A program made the translations under genes and the position numbers. Source: Caldilineaceae bacterium (GTDB taxonomy: Bacteria; Chloroflexota; Anaerolineae; Caldilineales; Caldilineaceae). Taken from it: a stretch of DNA of 64,000 nt. The notes beneath the pieces are model-generated. The model saw nothing but the letters and a program-made list of their open reading frames with translations. It searched no databases and was not told where the DNA came from. Location: contig JACKBA010000014.1 of NCBI GenBank assembly GCA_020634815.1, positions 62,001 to 126,000 on the forward strand, written 5' to 3'. Below, in pieces: positions 32,543-44,700 of this stretch (positions within the stretch are counted from its first letter, which is position 1; the number at the start of each line of letters is the position of its first letter).

Positions 32543-33751
32543 TCAGTAGCGCTCCAGCGTCCTGCCTTCGATGGCCAGCGTGGCAATGTGCTTACCGATG
32601 CTCAGCGAGGCGGTGGCCGCCGGCGACGGTGCGTTGAGCACATGCGTCATGCGGTAGGCGCTGACAATGTGGAAGTCGTCGACCAGCTTGCCGTCGGCGG
32701 ACAGCGCCTGGGCGCGCACGCCTGCGCCGGCCGGCGCCAGGTGGTTGACCTCGATCTCCGGCACCAGCGTCCGCAGCGCGCGCCAGAAGGCATACTTGCT
32801 GGCCGAACGATAGAACTCGCCGATCCCTGTCTGCCAGTAGCGCCTCGCCAGGCCCCAGAAACCGCTGTAGGTCATGGTGTCGAGAGCATCGCGCGTCGAG
32901 AAACTCAACTTGCCGTAGCCGTCGCGCTTGAAGGCGAGCACGGCATTGGGGCCGGCCTCCACGCTGCCGTCGACCTTGCGCGTGAAGTGTACGCCCAGAA
33001 ACGGGAACTTGGGGTCCGGCACCGGATAGATGAGATTGCGCACCAGATCGCGCGCCGCCGGCTTGAGTTCGTAGTACTCGCCGCGGAAGGGGATGATGCG
33101 CACGCCCGGGTTGACGCCGCACAGCGCCGCCACGCGATCCGCCTGCAAGCCCGCGCAGGTGACCAGGTACTCGCACGTAATGCTCTCCTCCGTCGCCGAG
33201 ATGAGTTCGAGATGCTCGGGACGACTGCGCAGCTCCGCCAGGCGCCAGCCCGTGCGGATCGTGCCGCCGGCCGCCTGCACGCGGCGCGCATAGGCCGCCG
33301 CAACGGCCTTGTAGTCGACGATGCCCGTCTCGGTCACCCACAGCCCGGCAACGCCGGCGACGTGCGGCTCGTACTCGCGCAACTCGGCGCCGGCCAGACG
33401 CCGCGGGGTCAGGCCATTGGCGCGCGCCCGCTCGGCCAGCGCGTCGAGACGCGCGACCTCCTCGTCACTGGTCGCCACGACCAGCTTGCCGCAGCGCTCG
33501 TGCGCGATGCCCTCTTCCGCGCAGAACGCGTAGAGCGCCTCGCGGCCTTCGGTGCACAGCTTCGCCTTGAGCGAGCCGGGGCGGTAGTAGAGCCCGGCGT
33601 GGATGACGCCGCTGTTGTGCCCGCTCTGGTGGGCAGCAATGTCCGTCTCCGCCTCGAGGACGACAACCGACGTCACACCGGCTTTGGTCAGTGCCAGCGC
33701 GGTGGCCAGCCCGACTATTCCACCGCCGACAATTGCATATTCGAAGTGCAC
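32543..33751 (-). CDS. lhgO: L-2-hydroxyglutarate oxidase
   Basis: 402 residues of the DAO/GlpD-like FAD oxidoreductase superfamily. The FAD Rossmann motif GGGIVGLATA is at the N-terminus; HQSGHNSGVIHAGLYYRPGSLKAKLC and the late GPNAVLAFKRDGYG are signatures of LhgO. It oxidises L-2-hydroxyglutarate to 2-oxoglutarate and feeds electrons to the membrane quinone pool. The start is taken as the GTG at 33751 because AGAGGA lies just upstream and the protein then begins HFEYAIVGGG; an ATG at 33817 would add a non-conserved basic leader. It is convergent with the upstream ATPase gene. Confidence 0.93.
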   Translation of the reverse strand: MHFEYAIVGGGIVGLATALALTKAGVTSVVVLEAETDIAAHQSGHNSGVIHAGLYYRPGSLKAKLCTEGREALYAFCAEEGIAHERCGKLVVATSDEEVARLDALAERARANGLTPRRLAGAELREYEPHVAGVAGLWVTETGIVDYKAVAAAYARRVQAAGGTIRTGWRLAELRSRPEHLELISATEESITCEYLVTCAGLQADRVAALCGVNPGVRIIPFRGEYYELKPAARDLVRNLIYPVPDPKFPFLGVHFTRKVDGSVEAGPNAVLAFKRDGYGKLSFSTRDALDTMTYSGFWGLARRYWQTGIGEFYRSASKYAFWRALRTLVPEIEVNHLAPAGAGVRAQALSADGKLVDDFHIVSAYRMTHVLNAPSPAATASLSIGKHIATLAIEGRTLERY

Positions 33752-33977
33752 GATTCCTCTTTTCCTGGCTGCGACAGGGCGCCTGAAGGCGGCGCCCCGC
33801 CCTTGTCCGTCTCGCATGCATTCTACCGAACGACCGGCGGTGGCCGAAATCTCCCGGCGATTGTCGCCGCAGTGTTATAATGAAGCGGCAAGGCCGGAAT
33901 GTACCGGCGCCAGGTGCTCCCATACGCGTGCCGGCGCCGCCGAATAAACACAAACGCAAAGCACGAGGAGAGACTTC

Positions 33978-35321
33978 ATGGTTGACATCGTCCTCGACCA
34001 CGCCACCGTGGTCGAACATGACAAGAGCCAACTTCACCCCCTGCACCATCCCAAGCAACACATCAACCCGCTCGTCGTCGATCGCGCCGAGGGAGTCTGG
34101 CTGCACACGACCGACAACCGCACCGTGCTCGATGGCATGGCCGGGCTGTGGAACGTCAACATCGGCTACGGCAACCAGGAGTTGCCCGACGTCGCCGCGG
34201 CACAGATGCGCAAGGTGGCCTTCACCTCCAACTTTGTGGGCATGACCACGCCGCCCGCGGCCGAGCTCGCCCATCGCATGGCGGGCATGGCGCACCCGAC
34301 GCTCAACACGACCTTTTTCGCCTCGGGCGGCTCCGAGTCCAACGACTCGGCCTTCAAGACGGCGCGCTACTATTGGTACCGGCTGGGCAAGAAGGACAAA
34401 TTCAAGATTATCTCGCGGCAGGCGGCCTATCACGGCATCACCGTCGCCGCCACTGCCGCCACGGGCATCCCGCGCTATCACACCATGTTCGGCCCGCTGG
34501 CGCCCGGCTTCTCGCACATCCCGGCGCCCAATCCCTACCGTTATGCCGGCGACATGCACCCCGGCGAGACGGTGGGCCAGGCCGCGGCCCGCGCGCTGGA
34601 GGAAGAGATCCTGCGCCAGGGGCCGGAGACGGTGGCCGCCTTCATCGCCGAGCCGATCCAGGGCGTGGGCGGCGTCATCGTGCCGCCGGACGACTACTTC
34701 CCGCTGGTGCGCGCAATCTGCGACAAGTACGACGTGCTGCTCATTGCCGACGAGGTGATCTGCGGCTTCGGGCGCACGGGGCTGTGGTTCGGCCAGCAGC
34801 AGTGGGATCTGCGCCCCGACATCATGGCCTTCGCCAAGGGCATCACCAGCGGCTACCTGCAACTGGGCGGCATCCAGATTTCCGACACGATCCGCGAGGT
34901 CATCGACAGCGCGCCGCCGGAAGACACCTGGATGCACGGCTACACCTACTCCGGCCATGCCGCGGCGTGTGCCGTCGGTCTCAAGAACCTGGAGATCATC
35001 GAGCGCGAGAATCTGCTGGAGAACAGCCGGCTGATGGGCGAGCGGCTCAAGGAGGGCTTTGGCAAGCTGCTCGACTTCAGCATCGTCGGCGACGTGCGCG
35101 GGCGCGGGCTGCTCTGCGGCGTCGAGATTGTCAAGGACAAGGCGACGCGCGAGGCAGACCCGGTCAAAGCACTGGAAATCTACAACGCCTGCATGGCGCG
35201 CGGGCTGCGCACGCGCAACGTGGGAAGCACGCTGGCCTTTGCGCCGCCACTCGTCATCAACGCCGACGAGGTCGACCAGATCGTCGATATTCTGGGCAGC
35301 GTCATCGACGGGCTGGCTTGA
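33978..35321 (+). CDS. Class III (omega) aminotransferase, PLP-dependent
   Basis: 447 residues. Class III signatures: GLWNVNIGYGNQEL, FFASGGSESNDSAFKTAR (PLP phosphate site), AFIAEPIQGVGG, LIADEVICGFGRTG with the conserved Asp, and the Schiff-base Lys K287 in FAKGITSGY. The closest types are beta-alanine/putrescine/omega-amino acid:pyruvate transaminases; the amine donor is not deducible. GAGGAG precedes the ATG. It is divergent from lhgO and about 60 bp upstream of the calcium-ATPase-like gene. Confidence 0.94.
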   Translation: MVDIVLDHATVVEHDKSQLHPLHHPKQHINPLVVDRAEGVWLHTTDNRTVLDGMAGLWNVNIGYGNQELPDVAAAQMRKVAFTSNFVGMTTPPAAELAHRMAGMAHPTLNTTFFASGGSESNDSAFKTARYYWYRLGKKDKFKIISRQAAYHGITVAATAATGIPRYHTMFGPLAPGFSHIPAPNPYRYAGDMHPGETVGQAAARALEEEILRQGPETVAAFIAEPIQGVGGVIVPPDDYFPLVRAICDKYDVLLIADEVICGFGRTGLWFGQQQWDLRPDIMAFAKGITSGYLQLGGIQISDTIREVIDSAPPEDTWMHGYTYSGHAAACAVGLKNLEIIERENLLENSRLMGERLKEGFGKLLDFSIVGDVRGRGLLCGVEIVKDKATREADPVKALEIYNACMARGLRTRNVGSTLAFAPPLVINADEVDQIVDILGSVIDGLA

Positions 35322-35384
35322 TCGACCGCCCGGCTACACCCACGGCAGGTGCGTCATACCGGCGCACCTGCCCAGTGCAAGGCA

Positions 35385-38264
35385 GTGAATAGCATCGTGA
35401 GTGAACCAGGCAACCGTATCGATCAGGCAATAACTGATGCTTACCGCATCACTGCCGGCGATGTGCTCGTGGCACTACAAAGTGACCCAGCCAACGGTCT
35501 CGCCGACGCGGAAGCCCAGCGGCGCCTCACGACCTACGGGCCAAACGAGCTGCAATCCGAACCGCCCATGCCGCGCTGGCGGCGTTTTCTGGCCCAGTTC
35601 ACTGACCCGTTGGTGCTGCTGTTGTTGGCGGCAACGATCATCTCCATCATCGCGTGGCTACTCGAAGGAGCCGCCGGGCTGCCCTACGAAGCGCTCGCCA
35701 TCATCGCGATCGTGATCGTCAACGCGCTCATTGGCTTCTTCCAGGAAGAGCGCGCCGAGGAGGCGGTCGAGGCACTAAAAAAGATGACGGCGGCGGCGGC
35801 GACAGTGCTGCGTGACGGGCGGCGGCAGACGATTCCTTCGCGCGACCTGGCGCCGGGTGATATTCTGCTAATCGAGGAAGGCGACGCCATCAGCGCGGAC
35901 GGGCGTCTCATCGACGTGACTTCATTGCAGATGGCCGAGGCCGCGCTGACTGGGGAAAGCCAGCCCGTCACCAAAAACATCGCCGTCATCGACGAAGATG
36001 CCGGTCTGGGCGACCGCACCAACATGATCTTCAGCGGCACTGTGGCCACCTTTGGCCGCGGCCGCGCCGTCGTCACTGCGACCGGCATGGCGACAGAGAT
36101 GGGCAAAATCGCCGGCCTCATGCAGGCGACGCCCGAGGAAAAGACGCCGCTCTCGCTCGAGATCGAGGATGTGGGGCGCAAGCTCGGCATCGGCGTGGTC
36201 GTCATCGCCGTCGTGATCATCGCCACGATCCTGCTCGTCGACCAGGTAACGAGTTTTGCCGGCATCATCGAAACGCTGCTGCTGGGCGTCTCACTGGCCG
36301 TCGCCGCGGTGCCGGAAGGACTGCCAACAATCTTGACCGTCGTGCTCGCCCTCGGCGTCCAGCGCATGGCACGGCGTAATGCCATTGTGCGCAAGCTGGC
36401 AGCCGTCGAAACCCTGGGTTCGGCGTCGGTGATTTGCTCGGACAAGACGGGCACGCTCACCAAAAACGAGATGACCGTGCGTACTATCGTGACGCCCAGC
36501 GGTCGCGTCGATCTGACCGGCACAGGCTATACGCCTGCCGGCGACATGGTGCTGCACGCGACCGAGTCGCCCGTTTCCGACCCCGTACTGATCGAAGAAG
36601 TGCGCCGGACGCTCCTGGGTGGAGCACTGGCCAACAACGCCGTGCTGGAGGAACGCGACGGGGTCTGGGCAATCCTGGGCGATCCGACCGAGGCGGCGCT
36701 GGTGGTGGCGGCGCGCAAGATCGGCCTCGGCCCAGACGAGCTCGAACAGCGCTTTCGGCGGATCGGCGAGGTGCCCTTCTCGTCGGACCGCAAGCTGATG
36801 AGCACCATCCAGACCGACGTGGAGAGCACCGACACCGTGGCGGTCATTGCCAAAGGCGCGCCCGACGTGCTGCTCGCACGGTGCACGCACGAGCGTGTCG
36901 GCGACGAGATCGTGCCGCTCTCCGATGCACGGCGCAACGTGATATTGGCCGGGGTGGAAGGGCTGGGCGCCGAAGCGTTGCGTACGCTGGGCATTGCCTA
37001 CCGCCGCATCGCCGAGGAACACTTCGACACTGCGGACGAGGCGCTCGAACACGAGTTGATCTTCGTCGGCATGGTTGGCATCATCGATCCGCCGCGGCCG
37101 GAGGCGCAGGCGGCCGTCGTCACGGCGCAACAGGCCGGCATCCGTGTCATCATGATCACCGGCGACCATCCGGTGACGGCGGCAACCATCGCGGCCGAAC
37201 TTGGCATCGTGGCGCCGGGTACGGCCGCCATCACCGGCGCCCAGTTGGAGCAGATGGGCGACGACGCGCTGCTCGCAACGGTGCGCGCACACTCGATCTA
37301 TGCGCGCGTCAGCCCGGAACACAAGCTGCGTATCGTGCAGGCCTTGCGCGCCGACGGGCATGTCGTGGCCATGACCGGCGACGGCGTCAACGATGCGCCG
37401 GCGCTCAAGCAGGCCGACATTGGCGTCGCCATGGGTATCACCGGCACCGATGTGAGCAAAGAAGCGGCGGATATGATCCTGACCGACGATAACTTCGCCA
37501 CCATCGTCGCAGCGGTGGAGGAAGGCCGCTCCATCTTCGACAACATTCGCAAATTCCTGCGCTACCTGATCTCGTCGAACATTGGCGAAGTGCTCACCAT
37601 GTTTCTCGGGGTGCTTCTCGCCACGTTCATTGGCCTTGTTTCCGAACAGGGCGAGTTCTTCATCGTGCCGCTGCTGGCCACGCAGATCCTGTGGATCAAT
37701 CTGCTCACCGACGCTGCGCCCGCCCTCGCTGTCGGGGTGGACCCCGTCGATCCAACCGTGATGAAACGGGCGCCGCGCCTGCGCACCGACCGGGTCATCA
37801 ACCGCGAGATGTGGCTGAGCTTTGCCTTGACAGGCTCGGTCATGGCGGTGGTCACCCTGGCGGTCATGGACTTTGCGCTGCCCGGCGGCATGGTGCCCGG
37901 CGATCAGGACATGGTCTTTGCGCGCACGCTTGCGTTTACGACGCTGGTCTTCTGCCAACTCTTCAACGTCTTCAACTCACGATCCGATTACGCCAGCGCG
38001 TTTCGCTATCTCTTCTCGAATTGGCTTTTGTGGGCGGCCGTTGCGCTGTCGGCCGCGTTACAGGTGGCCGTGGTCTATGTGCCATTTCTCAACCAGGCCT
38101 TTGGCACGCGACCGATCGGGCTTCAGGATTGGGTCGTGTGCATCGCTATGGCAAGCCTGGTGCTCTGGGTCGATGAGATCAAGAAATTCGCCCTGCGCTC
38201 GACCGGTTATGCCGACCGGCGCCGCCACCAGCGTTTTCAGCCGCAACTCCCAGCCCGCCAGTAA
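35385..38264 (+). CDS. Calcium-type P2A ATPase (SERCA/PMR1-like)
   Basis: 959 residues from the GTG at 35385 (AAGG a few bases upstream; a GTG at 35397 is an alternative). Domains: N-terminal cation-ATPase segment (GDVLVALQSDPANGLADAEAQRR), actuator with LTGESQPV, M4 AAVPEGLPTILTVVLALG with the ion-binding PEGL, phosphorylation Asp D353 in SDKTGTLTKNEM, the N domain, GDGVNDAPALKQADIG and a C-terminal membrane domain. These are diagnostic of P2A pumps, usually exporting Ca2+ (some carry Mn2+). With the CtpE-like gene it makes two P-type pumps within 8 kb. Confidence 0.94.
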   Translation: MNSIVSEPGNRIDQAITDAYRITAGDVLVALQSDPANGLADAEAQRRLTTYGPNELQSEPPMPRWRRFLAQFTDPLVLLLLAATIISIIAWLLEGAAGLPYEALAIIAIVIVNALIGFFQEERAEEAVEALKKMTAAAATVLRDGRRQTIPSRDLAPGDILLIEEGDAISADGRLIDVTSLQMAEAALTGESQPVTKNIAVIDEDAGLGDRTNMIFSGTVATFGRGRAVVTATGMATEMGKIAGLMQATPEEKTPLSLEIEDVGRKLGIGVVVIAVVIIATILLVDQVTSFAGIIETLLLGVSLAVAAVPEGLPTILTVVLALGVQRMARRNAIVRKLAAVETLGSASVICSDKTGTLTKNEMTVRTIVTPSGRVDLTGTGYTPAGDMVLHATESPVSDPVLIEEVRRTLLGGALANNAVLEERDGVWAILGDPTEAALVVAARKIGLGPDELEQRFRRIGEVPFSSDRKLMSTIQTDVESTDTVAVIAKGAPDVLLARCTHERVGDEIVPLSDARRNVILAGVEGLGAEALRTLGIAYRRIAEEHFDTADEALEHELIFVGMVGIIDPPRPEAQAAVVTAQQAGIRVIMITGDHPVTAATIAAELGIVAPGTAAITGAQLEQMGDDALLATVRAHSIYARVSPEHKLRIVQALRADGHVVAMTGDGVNDAPALKQADIGVAMGITGTDVSKEAADMILTDDNFATIVAAVEEGRSIFDNIRKFLRYLISSNIGEVLTMFLGVLLATFIGLVSEQGEFFIVPLLATQILWINLLTDAAPALAVGVDPVDPTVMKRAPRLRTDRVINREMWLSFALTGSVMAVVTLAVMDFALPGGMVPGDQDMVFARTLAFTTLVFCQLFNVFNSRSDYASAFRYLFSNWLLWAAVALSAALQVAVVYVPFLNQAFGTRPIGLQDWVVCIAMASLVLWVDEIKKFALRSTGYADRRRHQRFQPQLPARQ

Positions 38265-38446
38265 CGTCGATAAAATGCGCTGGCCCTCCCTCATAGCCTG
38301 CCGGCGCGGAGGCATCGAGTTCAGAAGAAATGCAGGTGATCGTCGGCGCGTTTTGCGCAATCCATGCCATCAGTTACCATTTCAGCACATTGTTTGACCC
38401 GTATACCCGATTCCAGAAATCGATGATTGCCCACCAGGAGGCCTGA

Positions 38447-39475
38447 ATGTCCAAAGTACGATTATCAAAAGGCAAAGTCGCAGGCATCAATAGCTGTGCC
38501 GACGATCATGGCGTCATCGCCGCGGCCGCAATGGACCAGCGCGGCTCGCTGCAAAAGTCCATCAGCAAGGCGCGTGGCGGCGCACCCGTCTCCGCCGAGG
38601 AGATGACGCAGTTCAAGACGGCCGTCACGCAAGTGCTGACCAAACATTCAAGCGCCATCCTCATGGATCCCGAGTTTGGCCTGCCCGCGCTGGAGGCCCG
38701 TGCCCCCGGCACCGGCGTGCTGCTCGCCTATGAGAAGACCGGCTACGACACGTCCGACGACAGCCGCATGCCCGATCTATTGCCGGAGTGGAGCGTGCGC
38801 CGGCTGGTAGCGGCGGGTGCAACGGCCATCAAACTGCTGCTCTACTACAATCCTGCCCACCCGGCGCGCATCAACACGGTCAAGCAGGCCTTCATCGAGC
38901 GCATCGGCAGCGAGTGCGCGGCCGAGAACGTGCCCTTCTTCCTGGAACCCATTTGCTACAACGACGCGCTGGGCGACGCCAAGGGGCTGGACTTCGCCAA
39001 GGCCAAGCCGGAGATGGTCAAGGCCTACATGGCCGAGTTCTCCAAGCCCGAATATGGCGTGGATGTGCTCAAGGTCGAGGTGCCGGTCAACATGAACTTT
39101 GTCGAGGGTACCTCCACCTTCAAGGGCGTCAAGGCATACAGCAAGGCCGAGGCCAAGGAGCTCTTCCGCGAAGCAGCAGCCATTGCGCAGAAGCCCTTTA
39201 TCTACCTGAGCGCCGGCGTGAGCGACGACGTCTTCCGCGAAACGCTGGAGTTGGCGGCCGAAGCCGGCACGCCCTTCTCCGGCGTCCTCTGCGGCCGCGC
39301 CACCTGGCAGGATGGCATTCCCGTCTTTGCCACCGGCGGCTTCGATGCCCTGGTCGACTGGCTGGAAGATCGCGGCGTGCAGAACATCACCGCGCTGAAC
39401 CAGGTGTTGGCCAAGGGCGCCAAGCCGTGGTGGGATTTCTACGGCGGCAAAGACAATATCGAGATTGCCGGCTAG
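38447..39475 (+). CDS. lacD: Tagatose-1,6-bisphosphate aldolase-like (LacD family)
   Basis: 342 residues of the class I LacD family: AAAMDQRGSLQKSI, ILMDPEFGLPAL, AIKLLLYYNP, FLEPICYND and the Schiff-base Lys K209 in VDVLKVEVPVN. LacD cleaves tagatose 1,6-bisphosphate in the tagatose pathway; in organisms without lac genes the protein may act on related ketose bisphosphates. An AGGAGG Shine-Dalgarno precedes the ATG. No lacABC neighbours, so the physiological substrate is open. Confidence 0.9.
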   Translation: MSKVRLSKGKVAGINSCADDHGVIAAAAMDQRGSLQKSISKARGGAPVSAEEMTQFKTAVTQVLTKHSSAILMDPEFGLPALEARAPGTGVLLAYEKTGYDTSDDSRMPDLLPEWSVRRLVAAGATAIKLLLYYNPAHPARINTVKQAFIERIGSECAAENVPFFLEPICYNDALGDAKGLDFAKAKPEMVKAYMAEFSKPEYGVDVLKVEVPVNMNFVEGTSTFKGVKAYSKAEAKELFREAAAIAQKPFIYLSAGVSDDVFRETLELAAEAGTPFSGVLCGRATWQDGIPVFATGGFDALVDWLEDRGVQNITALNQVLAKGAKPWWDFYGGKDNIEIAG

Positions 39476-39549
39476 ATACTGTACACTGCATTGCGGTGTT
39501 GGCTCAGCCATCCCCTGATAATGCGTACCGAACTCAATTGTCTGCAACT

Positions 39550-39603
39550 GTAGTGATGACTTTAGCCATTCCAGGGGAAGTCAACGACTGAAGTCGTCAC
39601 TAC
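39550..39603. repeat. GTAGTGAYGACTT inverted repeat
   Basis: 15-nt arms (GTAGTGATGACTTTA and TGAAGTCGTCACTAC, two mismatches) around a 24-nt centre, in the gap after lacD. It differs from the other repeat families in the window. Confidence 0.75.
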
Positions 39604-39705
39604 CATGAGAAGCGTGAACCACAGTAATTTATGTTCAAGCGCCCCGGCGCCGTCGCCAATTTTGCCGGCGCCGGGCGTATCACCCAAGTAGCAAGGAGTG
39701 AAATC

Positions 39706-40115
39706 ATGTCGATTACTTCTGTCGACGACGCCGTGAAAGTCGCCGCCGATAGCAGCCAGGCGAGCCAGGTGCGCGAAGAAGCCATCAGCTATCTGGCCGA
39801 CCACCCAACCGAGCAAGCGATCGGAACGCTGATCGATCTCATGGAGACGGATGATGCCGGCGTGCGCTGGAAGGCGGCCGATGCGCTGGCTTCTCTGGGC
39901 AAGACCGCCCTCGTCCCGGTGCTGCGCGCGCTGGTGGACAAGAGCGACAGCCGCTGGCTGCTGGAAGGCGCCTATCACGTCTTCCACGACAACCGCTCTT
40001 CCGAGGTCGCCCGTATGACCGACGGCGTCTGCGCCGCCATGAAGGGCCAGGGCGCCGCTCTGGCAACCGTGACCGCCGCGGGCGAATTGCTGGTGAAACT
40101 GGCCGGGGAGGCATC

Positions 40116-40119
<4 letters not shown>
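39706..40119 (+). CDS. HEAT-repeat protein
   Basis: 137 residues of alpha-helical HEAT/PBS-lyase-type repeats (REEAISYLADHPTEQAIGTLIDLMETDDAGVRWKAADALASLGKTALVPVLRALV). No catalytic or membrane features. Such proteins are usually binding scaffolds. AAGGAG precedes the ATG at 39706. The stop overlaps the GTG start of the cyclophilin lipoprotein (GTGA), so the two are translationally coupled. Confidence 0.85.
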
Positions 40120-41444
<1,325 letters not shown>

Positions 41445-41483
41445 GAGGAGGGGCGAGTTGCAAGGGGCGAGGAAGACGGACCG

Positions 41484-41575
41484 ATGACCGTTGACGTTGA
41501 CAATTGACCGTTAACAATTGACCATTGACAATTGGCCGTTCTGAATTGTCAATGGTCAATTGTTAATTGTTCACT
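41484..41575. repeat. CAATTGAC short-word repeat and hairpin
   Basis: Alternating words (GACCGTTGACAATTGACC...) on one side and their complement (GAATTGTCAATGGTCAATTG) on the other give a long imperfect hairpin. A shorter copy of the same word lies at 58510-58542. Confidence 0.85.
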
Positions 41576-41738
41576 GCTAATCGCCAGCCTCCCCTCGCCC
41601 CTCCCCGGAACATTCCTCCCTCCTTTCCCGTCCTCTTGATGGTTGCACCTGCCTGCGTTTCGGTCTATGATCGAACCGTTCCACGCCGTACTCCAACGCA
41701 GGCTCACCAGATAGCCTCAATCAGGAGGAGGACTCTTT

Positions 41739-44700
41739 ATGAAGCGCATATCTCGCTTTTCGACACGCCGATCCGTGGTGAACGTGGTTGGCGCGCTGGT
41801 AATTGTCTCGATGCTGGTCGGCGCGGCCTGGCCCGCCGGCACGGTAGCGCATGTCACCAGCCGCCCGCATGAGGGACGGATCACCCCGGTACTCCAGGAG
41901 GGTACGCCCATGACCGATGCTGGCAGCGAACCGACCACGGTCAACGGCCTGGAATTGCTGCTCGGCGAGGGCGCGGCCCAGCCGCAGCCCGTCACCGCCG
42001 TCGCGGCGCCGGCCACCCAGCCGCTCGACGACGCCGCGATCCAGCCGATCCTCGATCGCATGCCGGACTTGCAGGCCGAGGCCGGCGACGTGGAGGAGTT
42101 CAAGCTGCCGCCACAGTCGCTGCCGCCGCCGACCGCCAACACCGTCGTCACGCAGAGCTTCCCGCCACCCGACAGCGGTGCGACTGCCCCCGAGGTTGTC
42201 GCCGGTCCGCTGGAAGTGCTGCGCTACGCGCCGGAAGGCGAGATTCCCGTGGCGCCCTTCATCAATGTCACCTTCAACCAGCCCATGGTGCCGCTCAACA
42301 CACTCGACGCGCTGGCCGCCGAAGATGTGCCGGTCAAGGCGACGCCGGACTTGCCCGGCGTCTGGAAGTGGCTCGGCACGCAGACCCTTTCCTTTGAATA
42401 CCACACCGACGATCTCAACCGCTTCCCCATGGCGACCGAGTACACGGTCGAAGTGCCGGCGGGCACGACCTCGGCCACCGGCGGCGTCCTCGCCGAGACG
42501 GTGACCTGGCAATTCCGCACGCCCGCGCCGACGGTCACGCGTACCTATCCCGCCGTCAGCCCGCAGCCGCGCGACCCGCTGCTCTATGTCGCCTTCGACC
42601 AGCGCATCGACCCCGCGGCCGTCCTTGCGACGATCACTGCCTCCGCAAGCGGGCGGCAATATCCGCTGCGCCTCGCCACCGCCGAGGAAGTCGCCGCCAA
42701 CAAGGATGTGAGCTACTACGCGGCGCAGGCCCAGGAGGAACGCTGGTTGGCCTTCCGCTCCGACGAACTCTTTCCGCCCGATACGACGGTCACCATCAAC
42801 ATCGGTCCCGGCACGCCTTCGGCCGAAGGGCCGCTGGTCACGAGCGACGTACAGTCGTTCGGTTTCCGCACCTACGCACCGCTCAAGGTGGTCGACCAGA
42901 ACTGCCGCACGCAGCGCGATAGCTGCCCGCCCGGCGCCGGTTTCTACATCCGCTTCAACAACCCCATCGACGTGACGAAAATCACCAACGACCTGGTGAC
43001 CGTCGAGCCGGAAATCCCGGGCATGGTCGTGAGCGGACGCTACGACTCGATCTCCATCAACGGGCTGACGGCCGGGCGTACCACCTACAACGTGACATTG
43101 AGCCCCGAGATCGCCGACATCTTCGGCCAGACGCTGGGCGAGCCGGTTTCACTCACCTTCTACACCGGCAGCATGCGCGCCTATCTGACCGGGCCAAGCG
43201 AGACGCTTACCACGCTCGACCCCACGGCCAGCGTACCGGCCTTCACCGTCTACTCGGTGAACATGCCCAAGCTGCGCGTGCGCGCCTATTCCGTCACGCC
43301 CGACGACTGGCCGGCCTATCTCACCTACCTGCGTGAATACTTCCGCGACACCGACCGCCGGCCGCCGGGCGACGAAGTGCTCAACACGACGGTCAGCGTC
43401 GACGGCGAGAAAGATACACTCACCGAGACCAACATCGACCTGACCGCGGCGCTGGGCGGACGCTACGGCCACGCCATCGTCATCGTCGACACACCGCCGT
43501 CGCTGCTCGAACTGATCTTCCCCAACAGCTACGAGCCGGTCATCCAGAGCTGGGTGCAAGCCACCAACATCGGTCTCGACGCCATCACCGACCAGCGCGA
43601 CATGGTCGCCTGGGCCACGGCGCTGGACACCGGCGCTCCCCTGCCCGGCGTCGAACTGGCATTGCAGCCCAGCGGCGCGCAGGCCACCACCGACGCCGAC
43701 GGCATGGCGCGCATCGCCCTGGCCGGCACGCCCGACAACCAATTGGTGGCACGTCTGGGCGATGACGTGGCTTTCCTGCCACAGTCCACCTACTACTGGA
43801 ACGATTACGGCTGGCAGAAGAGTGAGCGCGGCGACGAGGCGCGCTGGTTCGTCTTCGACGACCGCCAGATGTACCGCCCCGGCGAAGAGGTGCACATCAA
43901 GGGCTGGGTGCGTACGATCGGCGCCGGCCCCACGGGTGACGTGACGCTGGATCGCATGGCGGGCGCCGCGGTCGATTACACGGTCATGGACCCGCAGGGC
44001 GACCAGATTGCATCCGGTTCCGCCGATATGAGCGAACTGGGCGGCTTCGACGTGGCCTTCACGCTGCCTGAGAACAGCAACCTGGGCTATGCGAGCGTGC
44101 AATTTTCGACGCGCAACACGGCGACCTATGGCTCCTACTACCACGGCTTCCAGATCCAGGAGTTCCGCCGCCCCGAGTTCGAGGTGACGGCGCGCAACGA
44201 AACGACCGGCCCCTACTACCTGGGCGATGACGCCATCGTCGCCGTCTCGGCACAGTATTATGCCGGCGGCCCGCTGCCCGGCGCCGACACGACGTGGACG
44301 GTCAGCGCATCGCCGACCTCCTACGACCCGCCCAACTGGCCGGACTTCATCTTCGGCGAGTGGACGCCCTGGTGGTTCGGCTACGGCTATGGCGGCGGCT
44401 ACCGCAGCGACATTTACATGGATTACTACCCGGATTCGTTCGGCGCCGGCAGCGAGAGCTACGAGGCGCGCACGGATCCCACGGGCAACCACTATCTGAA
44501 GATGACCTTCATCTCGTCGGAGAAACCGCAGCCCTACAGCGTCAACGCCGAGGCCGCGGTAATGGATGTCAACCGCCAGACGTGGGCGGCACAGACCAAC
44601 CTCATCGTGCACCCGTCGGAGCTGTACGTCGGCCTGCGCAGCGCGACCTACTTCGTCGAAAAGGGCGACCCGCTGGAGTACGACGTCATCGTGACCGACG

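Noticed and set aside
36291..37958. 555-codon minus-strand frame opposite the calcium-type ATPase
   Set aside because: Antisense shadow; composition His/Arg-rich without a family pattern.
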